64,000 bases of DNA, from positions 25,124 to 89,123 of the forward strand of contig CAMFIF010000017.1 of assembly GCA_945952415.1 (NCBI GenBank), given 5' to 3'. This stretch comes from an uncultured Rhizobium sp. GTDB taxonomy: Bacteria; Pseudomonadota; Alphaproteobacteria; Rhizobiales; Rhizobiaceae. The notes below the pieces were generated by a model. That model had not been told where the DNA came from and ran no database searches. It saw only the letters and a list, made by a program, of their open reading frames with translations. Below, one piece after another: positions 18,877 through 28,466 of the stretch. Within the stretch, counting starts at the first letter, position 1; the number at the start of each line of letters is the position of its first letter. The translations under genes and the position numbers were made by a program.

Positions 18877-19842
18877 ATGTTCCATGTCGAGTATCTTTCT
18901 GTGAAGGCGATGGCGCTGGGCTTCGGGCTCGCGTTCTCTCTCTGTGGCGCCGCACAGGCTTTTGACATCAATTCCGGCGTCACGAAGGAATCCGGCCCCT
19001 TCGATCTCTTCAAGTTCGGGTTCAAGGCTTACAAGAGCGGCCAGAAACAGGATGCCGTGGAAGCCTATCGCTACGCCGCCGAAAAGGGCCACACCGGCTC
19101 CCGCTGGGCACTCGCCAACATGTATGCCTATGGCGATGGCGTGGCGCAGAGCGATTTCGAAGCCTTCAAGATCTACAATGAAATTGCAGGGCAGGGCATC
19201 GAGCCTGGCTCCGAGGATACGGGCTTCTTCGTCAACGCCCTGATGGCGCTGGCGGAATATTACCGCCACGGCATCGAGAACAGCCCCGTGAAGGCCGATC
19301 TCGGCCAGGCGCGCCAGCTCTATTTCCAGGCCGCATCGGCCTTTGGCGTTCCCGAAGCCCAGTATCAGCTGGCGCGCATGATGCTGCGCGGCGAGGGCGG
19401 TTCCCGCAATGTGGAACAGGCGAAGAAGTGGCTGAACCGCGCCCGCAAGAACGGCCATATCGGCGCCATGGGGATTTTCGGCAGCCTCCTGTTCCAGGAA
19501 GGTCAGACCGCACGCGGCCTCGGTTACATGACGGCCGCGCTCGATCACTGTACGCCGAAGGATCGTCCCTGGATTCAGGACCTGCAGGAGCAGGCCTTCT
19601 CGGTTGCAAGCGAGGATGACCGCCGCTCGGCCATCGAGATGGCCCGCCAGATCGAGGCGGGTCTTTCCGGGGCTACCCTGAGTTCGGCCGGAAGCGTGCC
19701 GGTGCCGCCTGCCCGCGTCGGCGAGGGCGGTGAAAATGCAAGCTTCAACCTCAGCGGCGCCGAAGGACCCGAGGGAGCGAACACCGCAACGGACGTTCCT
19801 TCGCCGCCGGAAGCGGGCACGCTCGAAGGTCCGGTGGAATAG
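18877..19842 (+). CDS. exoR: Exopolysaccharide regulatory protein ExoR (periplasmic, Sel1 repeats)
   Basis: The 321-residue protein begins with a signal peptide (cleavage near AAQA-FD, residue 28) and carries Sel1/TPR-like repeats, for example VEAYRYAAEKGHTGSRWALA and ARQLYFQAASAFGVPEAQYQ. This matches ExoR of rhizobia, which sits in the periplasm, binds the sensor kinase ExoS (ChvG) and holds it inactive, thereby repressing succinoglycan and promoting motility. The ATG at 18877 is preferred; a GTG at 18901 would start just before the signal peptide core. The C-terminal 55 residues (after SGATLSSAG) are Gly/Pro/Glu-rich and appear to be an extension compared with the roughly 268-residue S. 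meliloti protein I remember. Confidence 0.92.
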   Translation: MFHVEYLSVKAMALGFGLAFSLCGAAQAFDINSGVTKESGPFDLFKFGFKAYKSGQKQDAVEAYRYAAEKGHTGSRWALANMYAYGDGVAQSDFEAFKIYNEIAGQGIEPGSEDTGFFVNALMALAEYYRHGIENSPVKADLGQARQLYFQAASAFGVPEAQYQLARMMLRGEGGSRNVEQAKKWLNRARKNGHIGAMGIFGSLLFQEGQTARGLGYMTAALDHCTPKDRPWIQDLQEQAFSVASEDDRRSAIEMARQIEAGLSGATLSSAGSVPVPPARVGEGGENASFNLSGAEGPEGANTATDVPSPPEAGTLEGPVE

Positions 19843-19861
19843 GAACGGGCTTCAGTTCCCT

Positions 19862-20647
19862 TTAGAAGTCGAAAGTGCCGATGACGGGAACGTGGTCGGA
19901 CGGCTTTTCCCAGGCCCGCACATGCTTGTCGATGGCAACCGCCAGCAGCCTGTCTGTGGCCTCTGCCGATAGCAGCAGATGATCGATGCGGATGCCGTTG
20001 TTCTTCGGCCAGGCGCCCGCCTGATAATCCCAGAACGTATAGATCTTGGCCGCCCCCGTCGTGGCGCGGAGTGCGTCCGTCAGCCCCAGATTCTCGAGCG
20101 TGCGAAAGGCCGCGCGCGTTTCAGGCAGGAAGAGCGCATCCTCCGCCCACGCCGCCGGATCATGGCAGTCGATGGCTTCGGGGATGACATTGTAATCGCC
20201 CGCCAGAATGAGCGGCTCCTCAAGGGCCAGCCGCCCCTCGGCAAACTGGCGCAGTCGCTCCATCCAGCGCAGCTTGTAGGGATATTTTTCCGTTCCGACC
20301 GGATTTCCGTTCGGCAGGTAGAGCGAGCAGACCCGGATCGCTCGCGGGCCGATGGTGAAAACGCCCTCGATGAAGCGGGATTGTTCGTCGGTATCGTCCC
20401 CGGGCAGGCCTCGGCGGATTTCATCCGGCCGGATCTTGGACAGCAGCGCTACCCCGTTGAACCCCTTCTGCCCATGGGTTTCCACGTGATAGCCGAGCGC
20501 TTCGATATCGGCGCGTGGAAAGGCCTCGTCCACGGATTTGATTTCCTGGAGGCAGACGATGTCAGGCCCCGCATCCCGCAGCCACTGGCAGAGGTTTTCG
20601 ATGCGTGCCTTGACCCCATTGATGTTCCAGGTGGCGATCCTGATCAT
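19862..20647 (-). CDS. xthA: Exodeoxyribonuclease III
   Basis: The 261-residue protein belongs to the exonuclease/endonuclease/phosphatase family and acts as the AP endonuclease of base excision repair. Visible motifs are TWNINGVKAR (metal-binding Asn), CLQEIKS (Glu), LAGDYNVIPEAIDCHDP and the terminal SDHVPVIGTFDF with the catalytic His. The ATG at 20647 follows AGGAAAGG by 7 bases; a GTG six codons upstream is in frame but lacks a site. It is convergent with exoR, separated by only 19 bases, and lies downstream of erpA on the same strand. Confidence 0.94.
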   Translation of the reverse strand: MIRIATWNINGVKARIENLCQWLRDAGPDIVCLQEIKSVDEAFPRADIEALGYHVETHGQKGFNGVALLSKIRPDEIRRGLPGDDTDEQSRFIEGVFTIGPRAIRVCSLYLPNGNPVGTEKYPYKLRWMERLRQFAEGRLALEEPLILAGDYNVIPEAIDCHDPAAWAEDALFLPETRAAFRTLENLGLTDALRATTGAAKIYTFWDYQAGAWPKNNGIRIDHLLLSAEATDRLLAVAIDKHVRAWEKPSDHVPVIGTFDF

Positions 20648-20758
20648 GCCCGAGCCTTTCCTCACCGTTTCGCCGTTGAGACGGCGTCAGGCGGAAGTGT
20701 TAGCGGCTTGGTGACTGGGATGCCACCTCGAAAAGCCGTCACCCCCGGAAACTTGCCG

Positions 20759-21100
20759 TCAGATTGAGAAGCTGGTGCCGCAGCCGCAGCTTGCCACCGC
20801 ATTGGGATTGTGGATCTGGAAGGACTGGCCGAGCAGATTGTCGACGAAATCGATCTCCGAACCCGCCATGTAGACCAGGGACAGCTGGTCCACCAGGACC
20901 TTGGCATTGTCCCGCGCAATCACGATATCTTCGGACGGGTTGAGGGCCTCTTCGCCCACCAGATCGAACTTGTAGGAAAAGCCCGAGCAACCGCCCCCTT
21001 CGACGGAGACGCGCATGGCGCTCTTGCCCGGTTCGGTTGCGAGGATTTCCGCGATTCGCCGGGCGGCGCTTTCGGAAAGGCTGACTGTCTGTTCGCTCAT
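20759..21100 (-). CDS. erpA: Iron-sulfur cluster insertion protein ErpA (A-type carrier)
   Basis: The 113-residue HesB/IscA-family protein has the three conserved cysteines of A-type carriers: one in EGGGCSGFSY and two in the C-terminal SCGCGTSF. It delivers Fe-S clusters to apo-enzymes. The ATG at 21100 (MSEQTVSLSESAARRI) has AGGAGG six bases upstream, which decides against an ATG 15 codons further on. It diverges from dgt across about 207 bases and precedes xthA. A-type carriers are hard to tell apart (ErpA versus IscA); the context beside dgt is typical of ErpA in alphaproteobacteria. Confidence 0.9.
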   Translation of the reverse strand: MSEQTVSLSESAARRIAEILATEPGKSAMRVSVEGGGCSGFSYKFDLVGEEALNPSEDIVIARDNAKVLVDQLSLVYMAGSEIDFVDNLLGQSFQIHNPNAVASCGCGTSFSI

Positions 21101-21307
21101 TCTCTGCCTCCTGCCGGGTTCAAGGCCCGGAGAGCCGGTGACCATATTCGCCGTTATTCCGGCACAAGTTTCTGATATTACAACATGCTATGGACAGTAA
21201 CGGTTCGCCGGGCCGGGTATCCGTACCGGGAACGGTTTGCCGTCACAGAGACTATAGGTATGAACCTGTTGCAGCGGCGTCAATGAGGGCGCCCCAAAGG
21301 AATGCGA

Positions 21308-22525
21308 ATGACGATCGATCGAGTGGCACTTGGTTTCGGAAGCGGAGAACGGGCAATCTATGCCGCCGATCCCTGGACGAGCCGCGGCCGGTTTTATCCT
21401 GAAGCTTCGAGCCTGACGCGCTCCGAATTCCAACGTGACCGGGACCGCATCGTCCATACCACCGCCTTCCGTCGCCTCAAGCACAAGACCCAGGTGTTCA
21501 TCGGCCCCGATAGCGATCACTACCGCACCCGGCTCACCCATACGATCGAGGTGGCGCAGATTGCCCGTGCGCTTGCCCGCGCCCTGAAGCTTGACGAAGA
21601 TCTCGCCGAAGGCGTGGCGCTGGTGCATGATTTCGGCCATACCCCCTTCGGCCATACGGGGGAGGATGCGCTGCACGAGATGCTCGCGCCCTTCGGTGGC
21701 TTCGATCACAATGCCCAGTCGCTCCGCATCGTCACGAAGCTGGAGCGTCGCTATGCCGAATTCGACGGTCTCAACCTCACCTGGGAAACGCTGGAGGGGC
21801 TGGTCAAGCATAATGGCCCGCTGATGACGCGCGAGGGCGAGGGCACACGCGGCCCGGTTCCCCAGCCGATCCTCGATTACTGCGAGCTGCATGATCTGGA
21901 GCTGGCAAGCTTCGCGAGCCTCGAGGCGCAGGTGGCGGCGATTGCCGACGACATCGCCTATAACACCCATGATATCGATGACGGGCTGCGTTCCGGCTAT
22001 CTCACCTTCGACATGCTGGAGGAAATTCCCTTCCTTGCCGGGTTGATGGCTGAGGTGCGCGGCCGCTATCCCCACCTCGATCCCGACCGCTTCACCCATG
22101 AGATCATGCGCCGCCAGATCACCCGCATGGTGGAGGATGTGATTGCCGTTGCCCAGCAGCGCCTCAAGGCGCTGAAGCCCCAACGCGCGCAGGACATCCG
22201 CAATGCCGCCGAAGTGACGGCCACCTTCTCCGTCGACATGGCGAAGACGGATCGCGAGATCAAGGGCATGCTCTTCAAGCGCATCTATCGCCACCCCGAT
22301 ATCATGCGGGTGAGGGCGGGTGCGGCCCGGATCGTTACCGACCTCTTCATGGCCTATATGAACGATCCCGCACTGATGGAAAGCCACTATTGGGTGGATC
22401 ACATTGCCGGCCTGAATGACGGCGCAAAGGCCCGCCATGTGGGTGACTTTCTGGCCGGGATGACGGATACCTATGCCATCCGCGCCCACAAGCGCCTGTT
22501 TGACCACACCCCCGATTTGCGCTAG
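21308..22525 (+). CDS. dgt: Deoxyguanosinetriphosphate triphosphohydrolase-like protein
   Basis: The 405-residue HD-superfamily enzyme hydrolyses dNTPs to deoxynucleosides and triphosphate. Metal ligands are visible at His78 (RLTHTIEV), His107-Asp108 ([11 protein letters not shown]) and later in [15 protein letters not shown]. The ATG at 21308 (MTIDRVALG) has AAAGGA six bases before it; the ATG at 21302 overlaps that region. Length fits the short alphaproteobacterial dGTPase-like group rather than E. coli Dgt. It precedes argS by 63 bases and is likely cotranscribed. Confidence 0.93.
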   Translation: MTIDRVALGFGSGERAIYAADPWTSRGRFYPEASSLTRSEFQRDRDRIVHTTAFRRLKHKTQVFIGPDSDHYRTRLTHTIEVAQIARALARALKLDEDLAEGVALVHDFGHTPFGHTGEDALHEMLAPFGGFDHNAQSLRIVTKLERRYAEFDGLNLTWETLEGLVKHNGPLMTREGEGTRGPVPQPILDYCELHDLELASFASLEAQVAAIADDIAYNTHDIDDGLRSGYLTFDMLEEIPFLAGLMAEVRGRYPHLDPDRFTHEIMRRQITRMVEDVIAVAQQRLKALKPQRAQDIRNAAEVTATFSVDMAKTDREIKGMLFKRIYRHPDIMRVRAGAARIVTDLFMAYMNDPALMESHYWVDHIAGLNDGAKARHVGDFLAGMTDTYAIRAHKRLFDHTPDLR

Positions 22526-22588
22526 GCAGCGGCGCTGAACGGCTGCATGGCCCCCATGCCGCCCCTGCTTTTTGCCCGGATGGTAGCG

Positions 22589-24349
22589 ATGAATCTCTTC
22601 ACGGACTTCGAAGACAGAATTAAGAACGCTTTGGAAAACCTTGACATCGTCAAGGAAAAGCGATCCGAGCTGGACTTCGGCCGCGTCAATGCCGAGCCGC
22701 CCCGCGACAGCGCCCATGGCGATGTGGCGACCAATGCAGCCATGGTTCTAGCCAAGCCGTTGGGCACGAATCCCCGGGCGCTGGCAGACCTCATCTCCGA
22801 AAAGCTGCGCGAGGATGCCGATATTTCCGAAGTGTCGGTGGCCGGGCCGGGCTTCATCAACGTGCGCCTGTCGCGCGCCTATTGGCAGCGCCTTCTCGCC
22901 CGGATGGTGGAGAGCGGCACCGATTTCGGCCGTTCCGCCCTCGGCGACGGCCGCAAGGTGAATGTGGAATATGTATCCGCAAACCCCACGGGGCCCATGC
23001 ATGTGGGCCATTGCCGCGGAGCGGTGGTGGGCGACGCGCTTGCCAATCTTCTGGCCTTCGCCGGCTATGAGGTCACCAAGGAATATTACATCAACGATGC
23101 GGGCTCGCAGATCGACGTGCTCGCCCGCTCGGTCTTCCTGCGGTATCGGGAAGCGCTGGGCGAGGCCGTGGGCGACATTCCCGCCGGCCTTTACCCGGGG
23201 GACTATCTTGTCCCGGTCGGCGAGGCGCTGAAGCAGGAATTCGGCACGAAACTCCGTGGCATGCCCGAGGAACAGTGGCTGCCGATCGTCAAGGACCGCG
23301 CCATCGATGCGATGATGGCGATGATCCGCGAGGACCTGACGGCCCTCAACGTCACGCACGAGGTCTTCTATTCCGAGCGCAGCCTGCATGCGGACGGCGC
23401 GACCGCCATCCGCACCGCCATCAACGACCTGACCTACAAGGGCCATGTCTACAAGGGCACGCTGCCGCCGCCCAAGGGCCAGCTTCCCGAGGACTGGGAA
23501 GACCGCGAACAGGTTCTCTTCCGCTCGACCGAAGTGGGTGATGATATCGACCGTCCGCTGATCAAGTCGGATGGCAGCTACACCTATTTCGCCGCCGACG
23601 TTGCCTATTTCAAGGACAAGTACGACCGCGGCTTCAACGAGATGATCTATGTGCTGGGTGCCGATCATGGCGGCTACGTGAAGCGGCTGGAAGCGGTGGC
23701 CCGCGCGGTTTCCGGCGGCTCGGCCAAGCTGACCGTGCTGCTGTGCCAGCTCGTCAAGCTCTACCGCAACGGCGAACCCGTGAAGATGTCGAAGCGTTCC
23801 GGCGATTTCGTCACGCTGCGGGATGTCGTTGAGGAGGTTGGTCGCGATCCCGTCCGCTTCATGATGCTCTACCGGAAGAACTCCGAACCGCTCGATTTCG
23901 ATTTTGCCAAGGTCACCGAGCAGTCGAAGGACAACCCGGTTTTCTACGTGCAATATGCCCATGCGCGCTGCATGTCCGTATTCCGCCAGGCGCGGGAGGC
24001 CTTCCCGGACCTGGATACTGATTCGAAAATACTGTCAAAAGCCGTGCTCAAGGACATCGGCGATGCCAGCGAGCTGCAACTTGTGGCCAAATTGGCCGAA
24101 TATCCGCGCGTAATCGAGCAGGCAGCCCAGGCTCAGGAGCCTCACAGGCTGGCATTTTATCTGTATGACCTCGCCAGCGCCTTCCATGCCCATTGGAATA
24201 AGGGTAAGGATCAGCCAGAGTTACGCTTTGTTAACGATAAAAACCGAGAATTGAGCATTGCCAGACTCGGGCTGGTGTACGCTGTCGCTTCAGTGCTGAA
24301 ATCCGGGCTCCATATTGTTGGGGCGGAAGCCAAGGAAGAAATGCGGTAG
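22589..24349 (+). CDS. argS: Arginine--tRNA ligase
   Basis: The 586-residue class Ia synthetase charges tRNA-Arg. The HIGH motif is HVGH at 138-141 in [15 protein letters not shown]; the KMSK region is [15 protein letters not shown]. An N-terminal tRNA D-loop recognition domain (about 1-110) and the C-terminal DALR anticodon domain (about 465-586) are present. The ATG at 22589 ([15 protein letters not shown]) is the family start; an ATG 14 codons upstream would add an unusual Pro-rich tail. Sequence around the last 300 bases is noticeably richer in A and T than the rest of the gene. The SPOR gene follows after 61 bases. Confidence 0.96.
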   Translation: MNLFTDFEDRIKNALENLDIVKEKRSELDFGRVNAEPPRDSAHGDVATNAAMVLAKPLGTNPRALADLISEKLREDADISEVSVAGPGFINVRLSRAYWQRLLARMVESGTDFGRSALGDGRKVNVEYVSANPTGPMHVGHCRGAVVGDALANLLAFAGYEVTKEYYINDAGSQIDVLARSVFLRYREALGEAVGDIPAGLYPGDYLVPVGEALKQEFGTKLRGMPEEQWLPIVKDRAIDAMMAMIREDLTALNVTHEVFYSERSLHADGATAIRTAINDLTYKGHVYKGTLPPPKGQLPEDWEDREQVLFRSTEVGDDIDRPLIKSDGSYTYFAADVAYFKDKYDRGFNEMIYVLGADHGGYVKRLEAVARAVSGGSAKLTVLLCQLVKLYRNGEPVKMSKRSGDFVTLRDVVEEVGRDPVRFMMLYRKNSEPLDFDFAKVTEQSKDNPVFYVQYAHARCMSVFRQAREAFPDLDTDSKILSKAVLKDIGDASELQLVAKLAEYPRVIEQAAQAQEPHRLAFYLYDLASAFHAHWNKGKDQPELRFVNDKNRELSIARLGLVYAVASVLKSGLHIVGAEAKEEMR

Positions 24350-24410
24350 CGCCACCAATTCCCCACATTGCACTGGCAGTTTCACGTTGACAGTAGTGAG
24401 TGGGATTGTA

Positions 24411-27317
24411 ATGGCAGAAAAACAGTTCGCCCTTGGCGGCACCCGGAGCGTCGGTTTTCAGGAAGAGGATGACCCTCTCGCCGAACTGGCCCGGATCGTC
24501 GGTTTCCAGGAACCGTCTGCAAACCGCTCCGTACGCGCCGAAGAACAGCGCGTGGAGCCTGTCATTACCGAATTCCCGGTCGCACCCCCGCAGGGTGCCG
24601 TCGCGCCTGTCGCCGGTCCGAACCCCGTAGCCGATCTCGAAGACGAGCTGCTGCGCGCCTTCGAGACCTATGACGGCCCGCGCGCCGAAACCCCGGCAGC
24701 CCCCGTTGCCGCGCCGGAAGCACCTGCCGCACCGCAGGCTGTGGCGAGCGGCCCCGCCCTGAACGAAGATGATGACCCATTCGCGGCACTGGCTGCCGTG
24801 GTGGCGCAGTCGGAAGCCGTTTCCCGCGTGGCACCGGTTAAGCCGCAGCCGCAGCCGCAGCAGCCGGTGGAGCCGCGCTTCACCGAAATGCCGAAGGCTG
24901 AACCCGCCGCCGAGCAGCCCGCAGATTTTTCCGTCGAATTGCTGGAAGCCGAGCTTCTCCAGTCTCTCGACGAGGCAGAGCTCGACTGGGGTGTGCGCAG
25001 CGCCGTGGAACCCGTCCAGCCGGAAGTCTCCGCCAAGCCCGCGTTTGCCCCGCCCGCTGTTTCGGCGCGCAGCGAATTCCGCATGCCGCTCGCGAATTTC
25101 CACGTTGCATCCCAGCCTGCGGCCAAGCCGGCCCCGGCCAATGATGCGCCGTTGAAGGCGGAGCCCGTTGCCTGGGATCTCCCCGGTGGCGATGGCGAAG
25201 ACCTTCCGGCCACGCCCTCCCGTCCCATCGCGGCCTCCAGCCATGAGGCGGAAGCGCCCGTTCTCCGTCCGGAACCTGCCCTTGCCGCCGAACCCGTCCG
25301 CAGGGAGACGCCGCGCGTCGACCCGGTCTTCGGGGCGTCGCTTGAAGCGATCACCAATGTGGCCGCCGACGTGCGTCCGCAAGCCCGTTCGGAAGAGCCC
25401 TTCGGATTCAATCTCGACAGCCCTGCCGACGAGCCCGATTTCGACGATCTCTTCAGCTCCGGCGAGTTCGAGCTCGATCTTGACGATTTCGAGCAGCAGC
25501 TGACCGAAATTGCAAAGAACGACACGGTCGCCGCAGCACCCGCGGCGCCCCAGCCGGAAGCGCGCCGTGCCTTTGCCGATTTCGTGCCGGAAAAGGCCGA
25601 AACCGTAAAGCCCGCCGAACCGGCGACCTTCCGTGAACCGGCATTCGAGGCTGCACCCCGGCGCGAGCGTTTCCAGCCGGCACCGCAGCCGGTGCTGAGC
25701 GAACCTGTCCCGCCGGTCATGCCGGCCGCGCCTCAGCCCGCATTCACCTCGCCGCTGGTCGAGCCGATGGATTTCGACAACGGTCTCTTCGATCCTGCGC
25801 TTCTTTCCGAGACGGATGATCCCGTCGAGGCAGTGGCGGATTTCGACGTGCCGGAGCTGAAGATGCCGGAGCCCGAAGAGCCCGCCGTCGTCGTCCCCGA
25901 TTACGATCTGGATATCGATGCGGAAATGGCGAACCTTTTCACCAGCCTGCCGCCGCTCGGTGCAAGCATTGCCGAAAAGAAGCCGGTTTCGGAGCCCGCC
26001 GCGCCGCGGCCCTTCGGCGCCCCCGCCACGGGATCCCAGAAGGCTGCCGTGACGGTGGATAGCTTCGACGATTTCGAAAAGGCGCTGGAAGAAGATTTCC
26101 GCTCCATGCTGAGCCAGCCGCTCGGCCAGGAATACCAGCCCCGCCCGCGCATGGAGCCGCAGATGGTGCCGGTCTCTCCGCCGCGCCACAACAATTTCCG
26201 CTCTATCCTTCTCGCCGCCTGTGCCACCGGTGCGGTAGCGCTGGTGGGCCTTGGCGGCTTCATGCTGCTCTCGGGCAAGGGCGGCGTGATGGCCTCCGGC
26301 GAGCCGAAGGTCATCATGGCCGACAAGGGCCCGGTCAAGGTCGTTCCGGAAAACAAGGGCGGCGTCACCGTGCCCAACCAGGACAAGGCTGTTTATGACC
26401 GCGTTGCCGGCAATGGCGACGATACGGTCAAGCAGGGTGCGCTCATCACCTCCGAGGAGGAGCCGGTGGATGTGGTCCAGAAGACCCTGATGCCGGAAAA
26501 CACCGACGAGACCGCGATGAATGCGCCGGTTGCCCCGACGCCGGTCGAGGACACAAAGGATGCCCGCCTGCTGCCCGCGACCGACAAGCCGGACAATCAG
26601 GACGCTGCTGCCAATGTCCCGGGTGGCGTGCAGGTGCGCAAGGTCAAGACCATGATCGTCAAGGCGGATGGCACGCTGGTGCCCCGCGAGGAAGAGCCCG
26701 TGGCCCCGAGCGCAGAAGCGCCCGTCGCCGCCGCAGAAGCGCCGGTTCCTCCGCCCGCCAACGAAACGACGGCAGCCGTGCCGCAGGATCGCATCAAGCC
26801 GCCGCTTGATGAAAACGGCGCATCCACGGATGCCCTCGCCAAGGTGGCAAACACGCCAGTTGCCGGCGAGGCTGCGCCTGCCGAAGTGCCGGTCAAGACC
26901 GTCAAGACCAGCAAGCTCGCGGATGTCGCCCCCGTGCCGACCGCAAGGCCGGCTGATCAGCCGGTGAACGTGGTGGGCACCGTGACCGAAAGCGGCAAGG
27001 TGAAGCCCGGCCAGCAGGAAGCGGCTCCGCAGGAAACCGCGTCCATCGATCCGGTCGTGGCAAAGCCCGCCTCCGGCAGCTACGGCATCCAGATCGCGTC
27101 GCTGCCGAGCGAGGCCGATGCCAAAGCGTCCATCGCCAAGATGTCCTCGAAGTTCGGCGGCGTTCTGGGCGGTCGTGCGATCGGCATTCGTCAGGCCAAC
27201 ATCCCGAACAAGGGCACCTATTACCGCCTGCGTGTCGATGTCGGCTCGAAGGACGAGGCAATCGCTCTCTGCTCCAAGCTGAAGGCAGCCGGCGGAAGCT
27301 GCCTCGTTTCGAAGTAA
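24411..27317 (+). CDS. SPOR domain-containing membrane protein
   Basis: The 968-residue protein is mostly a Pro/Ala/Glu-rich disordered cytoplasmic region (about 1-595). A single transmembrane helix follows (ILLAACATGAVALVGLGGFM, about 600-620), then a periplasmic linker and a C-terminal SPOR domain (about 893-968, from GSYGIQIASLPSEADA). SPOR domains bind denuded septal peptidoglycan, so the protein is probably a divisome-associated factor. The ATG at 24411 (MAEKQFALGG) follows GTGGGATTGTA. Its position between argS and nagZ is common in Rhizobiaceae. The very long acidic cytoplasmic part contains several VxxFD and DFDDLF-like patches, whose partners are unknown. Confidence 0.88.
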   Translation: MAEKQFALGGTRSVGFQEEDDPLAELARIVGFQEPSANRSVRAEEQRVEPVITEFPVAPPQGAVAPVAGPNPVADLEDELLRAFETYDGPRAETPAAPVAAPEAPAAPQAVASGPALNEDDDPFAALAAVVAQSEAVSRVAPVKPQPQPQQPVEPRFTEMPKAEPAAEQPADFSVELLEAELLQSLDEAELDWGVRSAVEPVQPEVSAKPAFAPPAVSARSEFRMPLANFHVASQPAAKPAPANDAPLKAEPVAWDLPGGDGEDLPATPSRPIAASSHEAEAPVLRPEPALAAEPVRRETPRVDPVFGASLEAITNVAADVRPQARSEEPFGFNLDSPADEPDFDDLFSSGEFELDLDDFEQQLTEIAKNDTVAAAPAAPQPEARRAFADFVPEKAETVKPAEPATFREPAFEAAPRRERFQPAPQPVLSEPVPPVMPAAPQPAFTSPLVEPMDFDNGLFDPALLSETDDPVEAVADFDVPELKMPEPEEPAVVVPDYDLDIDAEMANLFTSLPPLGASIAEKKPVSEPAAPRPFGAPATGSQKAAVTVDSFDDFEKALEEDFRSMLSQPLGQEYQPRPRMEPQMVPVSPPRHNNFRSILLAACATGAVALVGLGGFMLLSGKGGVMASGEPKVIMADKGPVKVVPENKGGVTVPNQDKAVYDRVAGNGDDTVKQGALITSEEEPVDVVQKTLMPENTDETAMNAPVAPTPVEDTKDARLLPATDKPDNQDAAANVPGGVQVRKVKTMIVKADGTLVPREEEPVAPSAEAPVAAAEAPVPPPANETTAAVPQDRIKPPLDENGASTDALAKVANTPVAGEAAPAEVPVKTVKTSKLADVAPVPTARPADQPVNVVGTVTESGKVKPGQQEAAPQETASIDPVVAKPASGSYGIQIASLPSEADAKASIAKMSSKFGGVLGGRAIGIRQANIPNKGTYYRLRVDVGSKDEAIALCSKLKAAGGSCLVSK

Positions 27318-27338
27318 GCGGCAAAAACGGATGAATGG

Positions 27339-27366
27339 AAAACGGCGGGCCTTGGCCCGCCGTTTT
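27339..27366 (+). terminator. Terminator after SPOR gene
   Basis: AAAACGGCGGGC and GCCCGCCGTTTT form a perfect 12-bp stem around CTTG, ending in a T-run. It separates the argS-SPOR unit from nagZ. Confidence 0.9.
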
Positions 27367-27437
27367 GCCATGGTACGAAAGCTGTGAACAACGGGCAGGA
27401 AAATCGCATTTTCGCGGTTTGGCTGTATGATTCGAGC

Positions 27438-28451
27438 ATGACCGAATCAAAAGCACTCATTCTCGGCTGTAGTGGCCTTGCACTCACCCCTGATGAAAAG
27501 GCCTTTTACAGGGAGAATCGTCCCTGGGGCTTCATCCTGTTCGGCCGCAATATCGGCGATGCCGCGCAGATAACCGATCTCATCGCGTCCATGCGCGATT
27601 GCGTTGGCTGGAACGCACCGGTCCTCATCGACCAGGAAGGCGGGCGCGTTCAGCGCATCAAGCCCCCGACCCTCCAGGCCTATCCCTCGGCCCAGGTGCT
27701 GGGTGATATCTACCGGCAGGACCGGGAAAAGGGCCTGCGCGCCGCATGGCTCATGTCGCGCCTTCACGCTTTCGATCTCACCCGCTTCGGCTTCACCATG
27801 GACTGCCTTCCGGTTCTCGACGTGCCGATCGAAGGGGCCAGCAACGTGATCGGCAACCGCGCCTATGGCCATGATCCGGCCATGGTAACGGAAATGGGCA
27901 AAGCAGCCTCCGAAGGCCTGAAGGCAGGCGGCATGCTCTCCTGCATGAAGCACATGCCCGGCCATGGCCGCGGCATGGCCGATTCCCACCACGAGCTCCC
28001 CGTGGTCTCCGCCTCCCGCGAAGAGCTGGAAGCCCATGACTTCGCGCCGTTCCGCGCTCTGAAGGACGAAGTCTGCGGCATGAGCTGCCACGTCGTCTTC
28101 TCGGCCTACGACGCGGAGAATCCGGCCACGACCTCGGAAACCGTGATCCGGGAAGTGATCCGGGGCCATATCGGCTTCGATGGCCTTCTGATTTCGGACG
28201 ACAGTTCGATGAATGCCCTCAAGGGGACGCTCGGCGAGCGCGCCCGCGCCATTGCGGCAAGCGGCATCGATATCGTTCTTCACTGCAATGGCGTGATGGA
28301 GGAGATGAAGGCGGTGGTGGCGGAGGTAAACCCGCTGACGGGCAAGACGGCGGAGCGGGCCGAACGGGCCCTTGCCTCGATCCGTCCGGCGGACGGCGCC
28401 TCGGAAGAGGCACTCCGGGCGGAATTCAACGCCCTCCTGCCCACGGCCTGA
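27438..28451 (+). CDS. nagZ: Beta-N-acetylhexosaminidase NagZ
   Basis: The 337-residue GH3 glycosidase cleaves N-acetylglucosamine from anhydro-muropeptides during peptidoglycan recycling in the cytoplasm. The substrate-binding and catalytic loop KHMPGHGRGMADSHHELP begins at 171, and the nucleophile is expected in LLISDDSSMNAL. The NagZ-type IDQEGGRVQR is at 64-73. The ATG at 27438 gives the normal family length; the frame is open 18 codons further. It is followed by scpA after 15 bases, so nagZ-scpA-scpB look like one operon. Confidence 0.94.
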   Translation: MTESKALILGCSGLALTPDEKAFYRENRPWGFILFGRNIGDAAQITDLIASMRDCVGWNAPVLIDQEGGRVQRIKPPTLQAYPSAQVLGDIYRQDREKGLRAAWLMSRLHAFDLTRFGFTMDCLPVLDVPIEGASNVIGNRAYGHDPAMVTEMGKAASEGLKAGGMLSCMKHMPGHGRGMADSHHELPVVSASREELEAHDFAPFRALKDEVCGMSCHVVFSAYDAENPATTSETVIREVIRGHIGFDGLLISDDSSMNALKGTLGERARAIAASGIDIVLHCNGVMEEMKAVVAEVNPLTGKTAERAERALASIRPADGASEEALRAEFNALLPTA

Positions 28452-28466
28452 CGGGAAGGGTGATCC

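Noticed and set aside
24850..24880. Short repeat of Pro-Gln codons (PQPQPQQP) that looks like a microsatellite
   Set aside because: It is part of the disordered Pro-rich region of the SPOR protein and too short to be a repeat feature.
24231..27371. A 1046-codon open frame on the minus strand opposite the SPOR gene
   Set aside because: Arg/His/Gly-rich composition without domains; it is the antisense shadow of a GC-rich, low-complexity gene.
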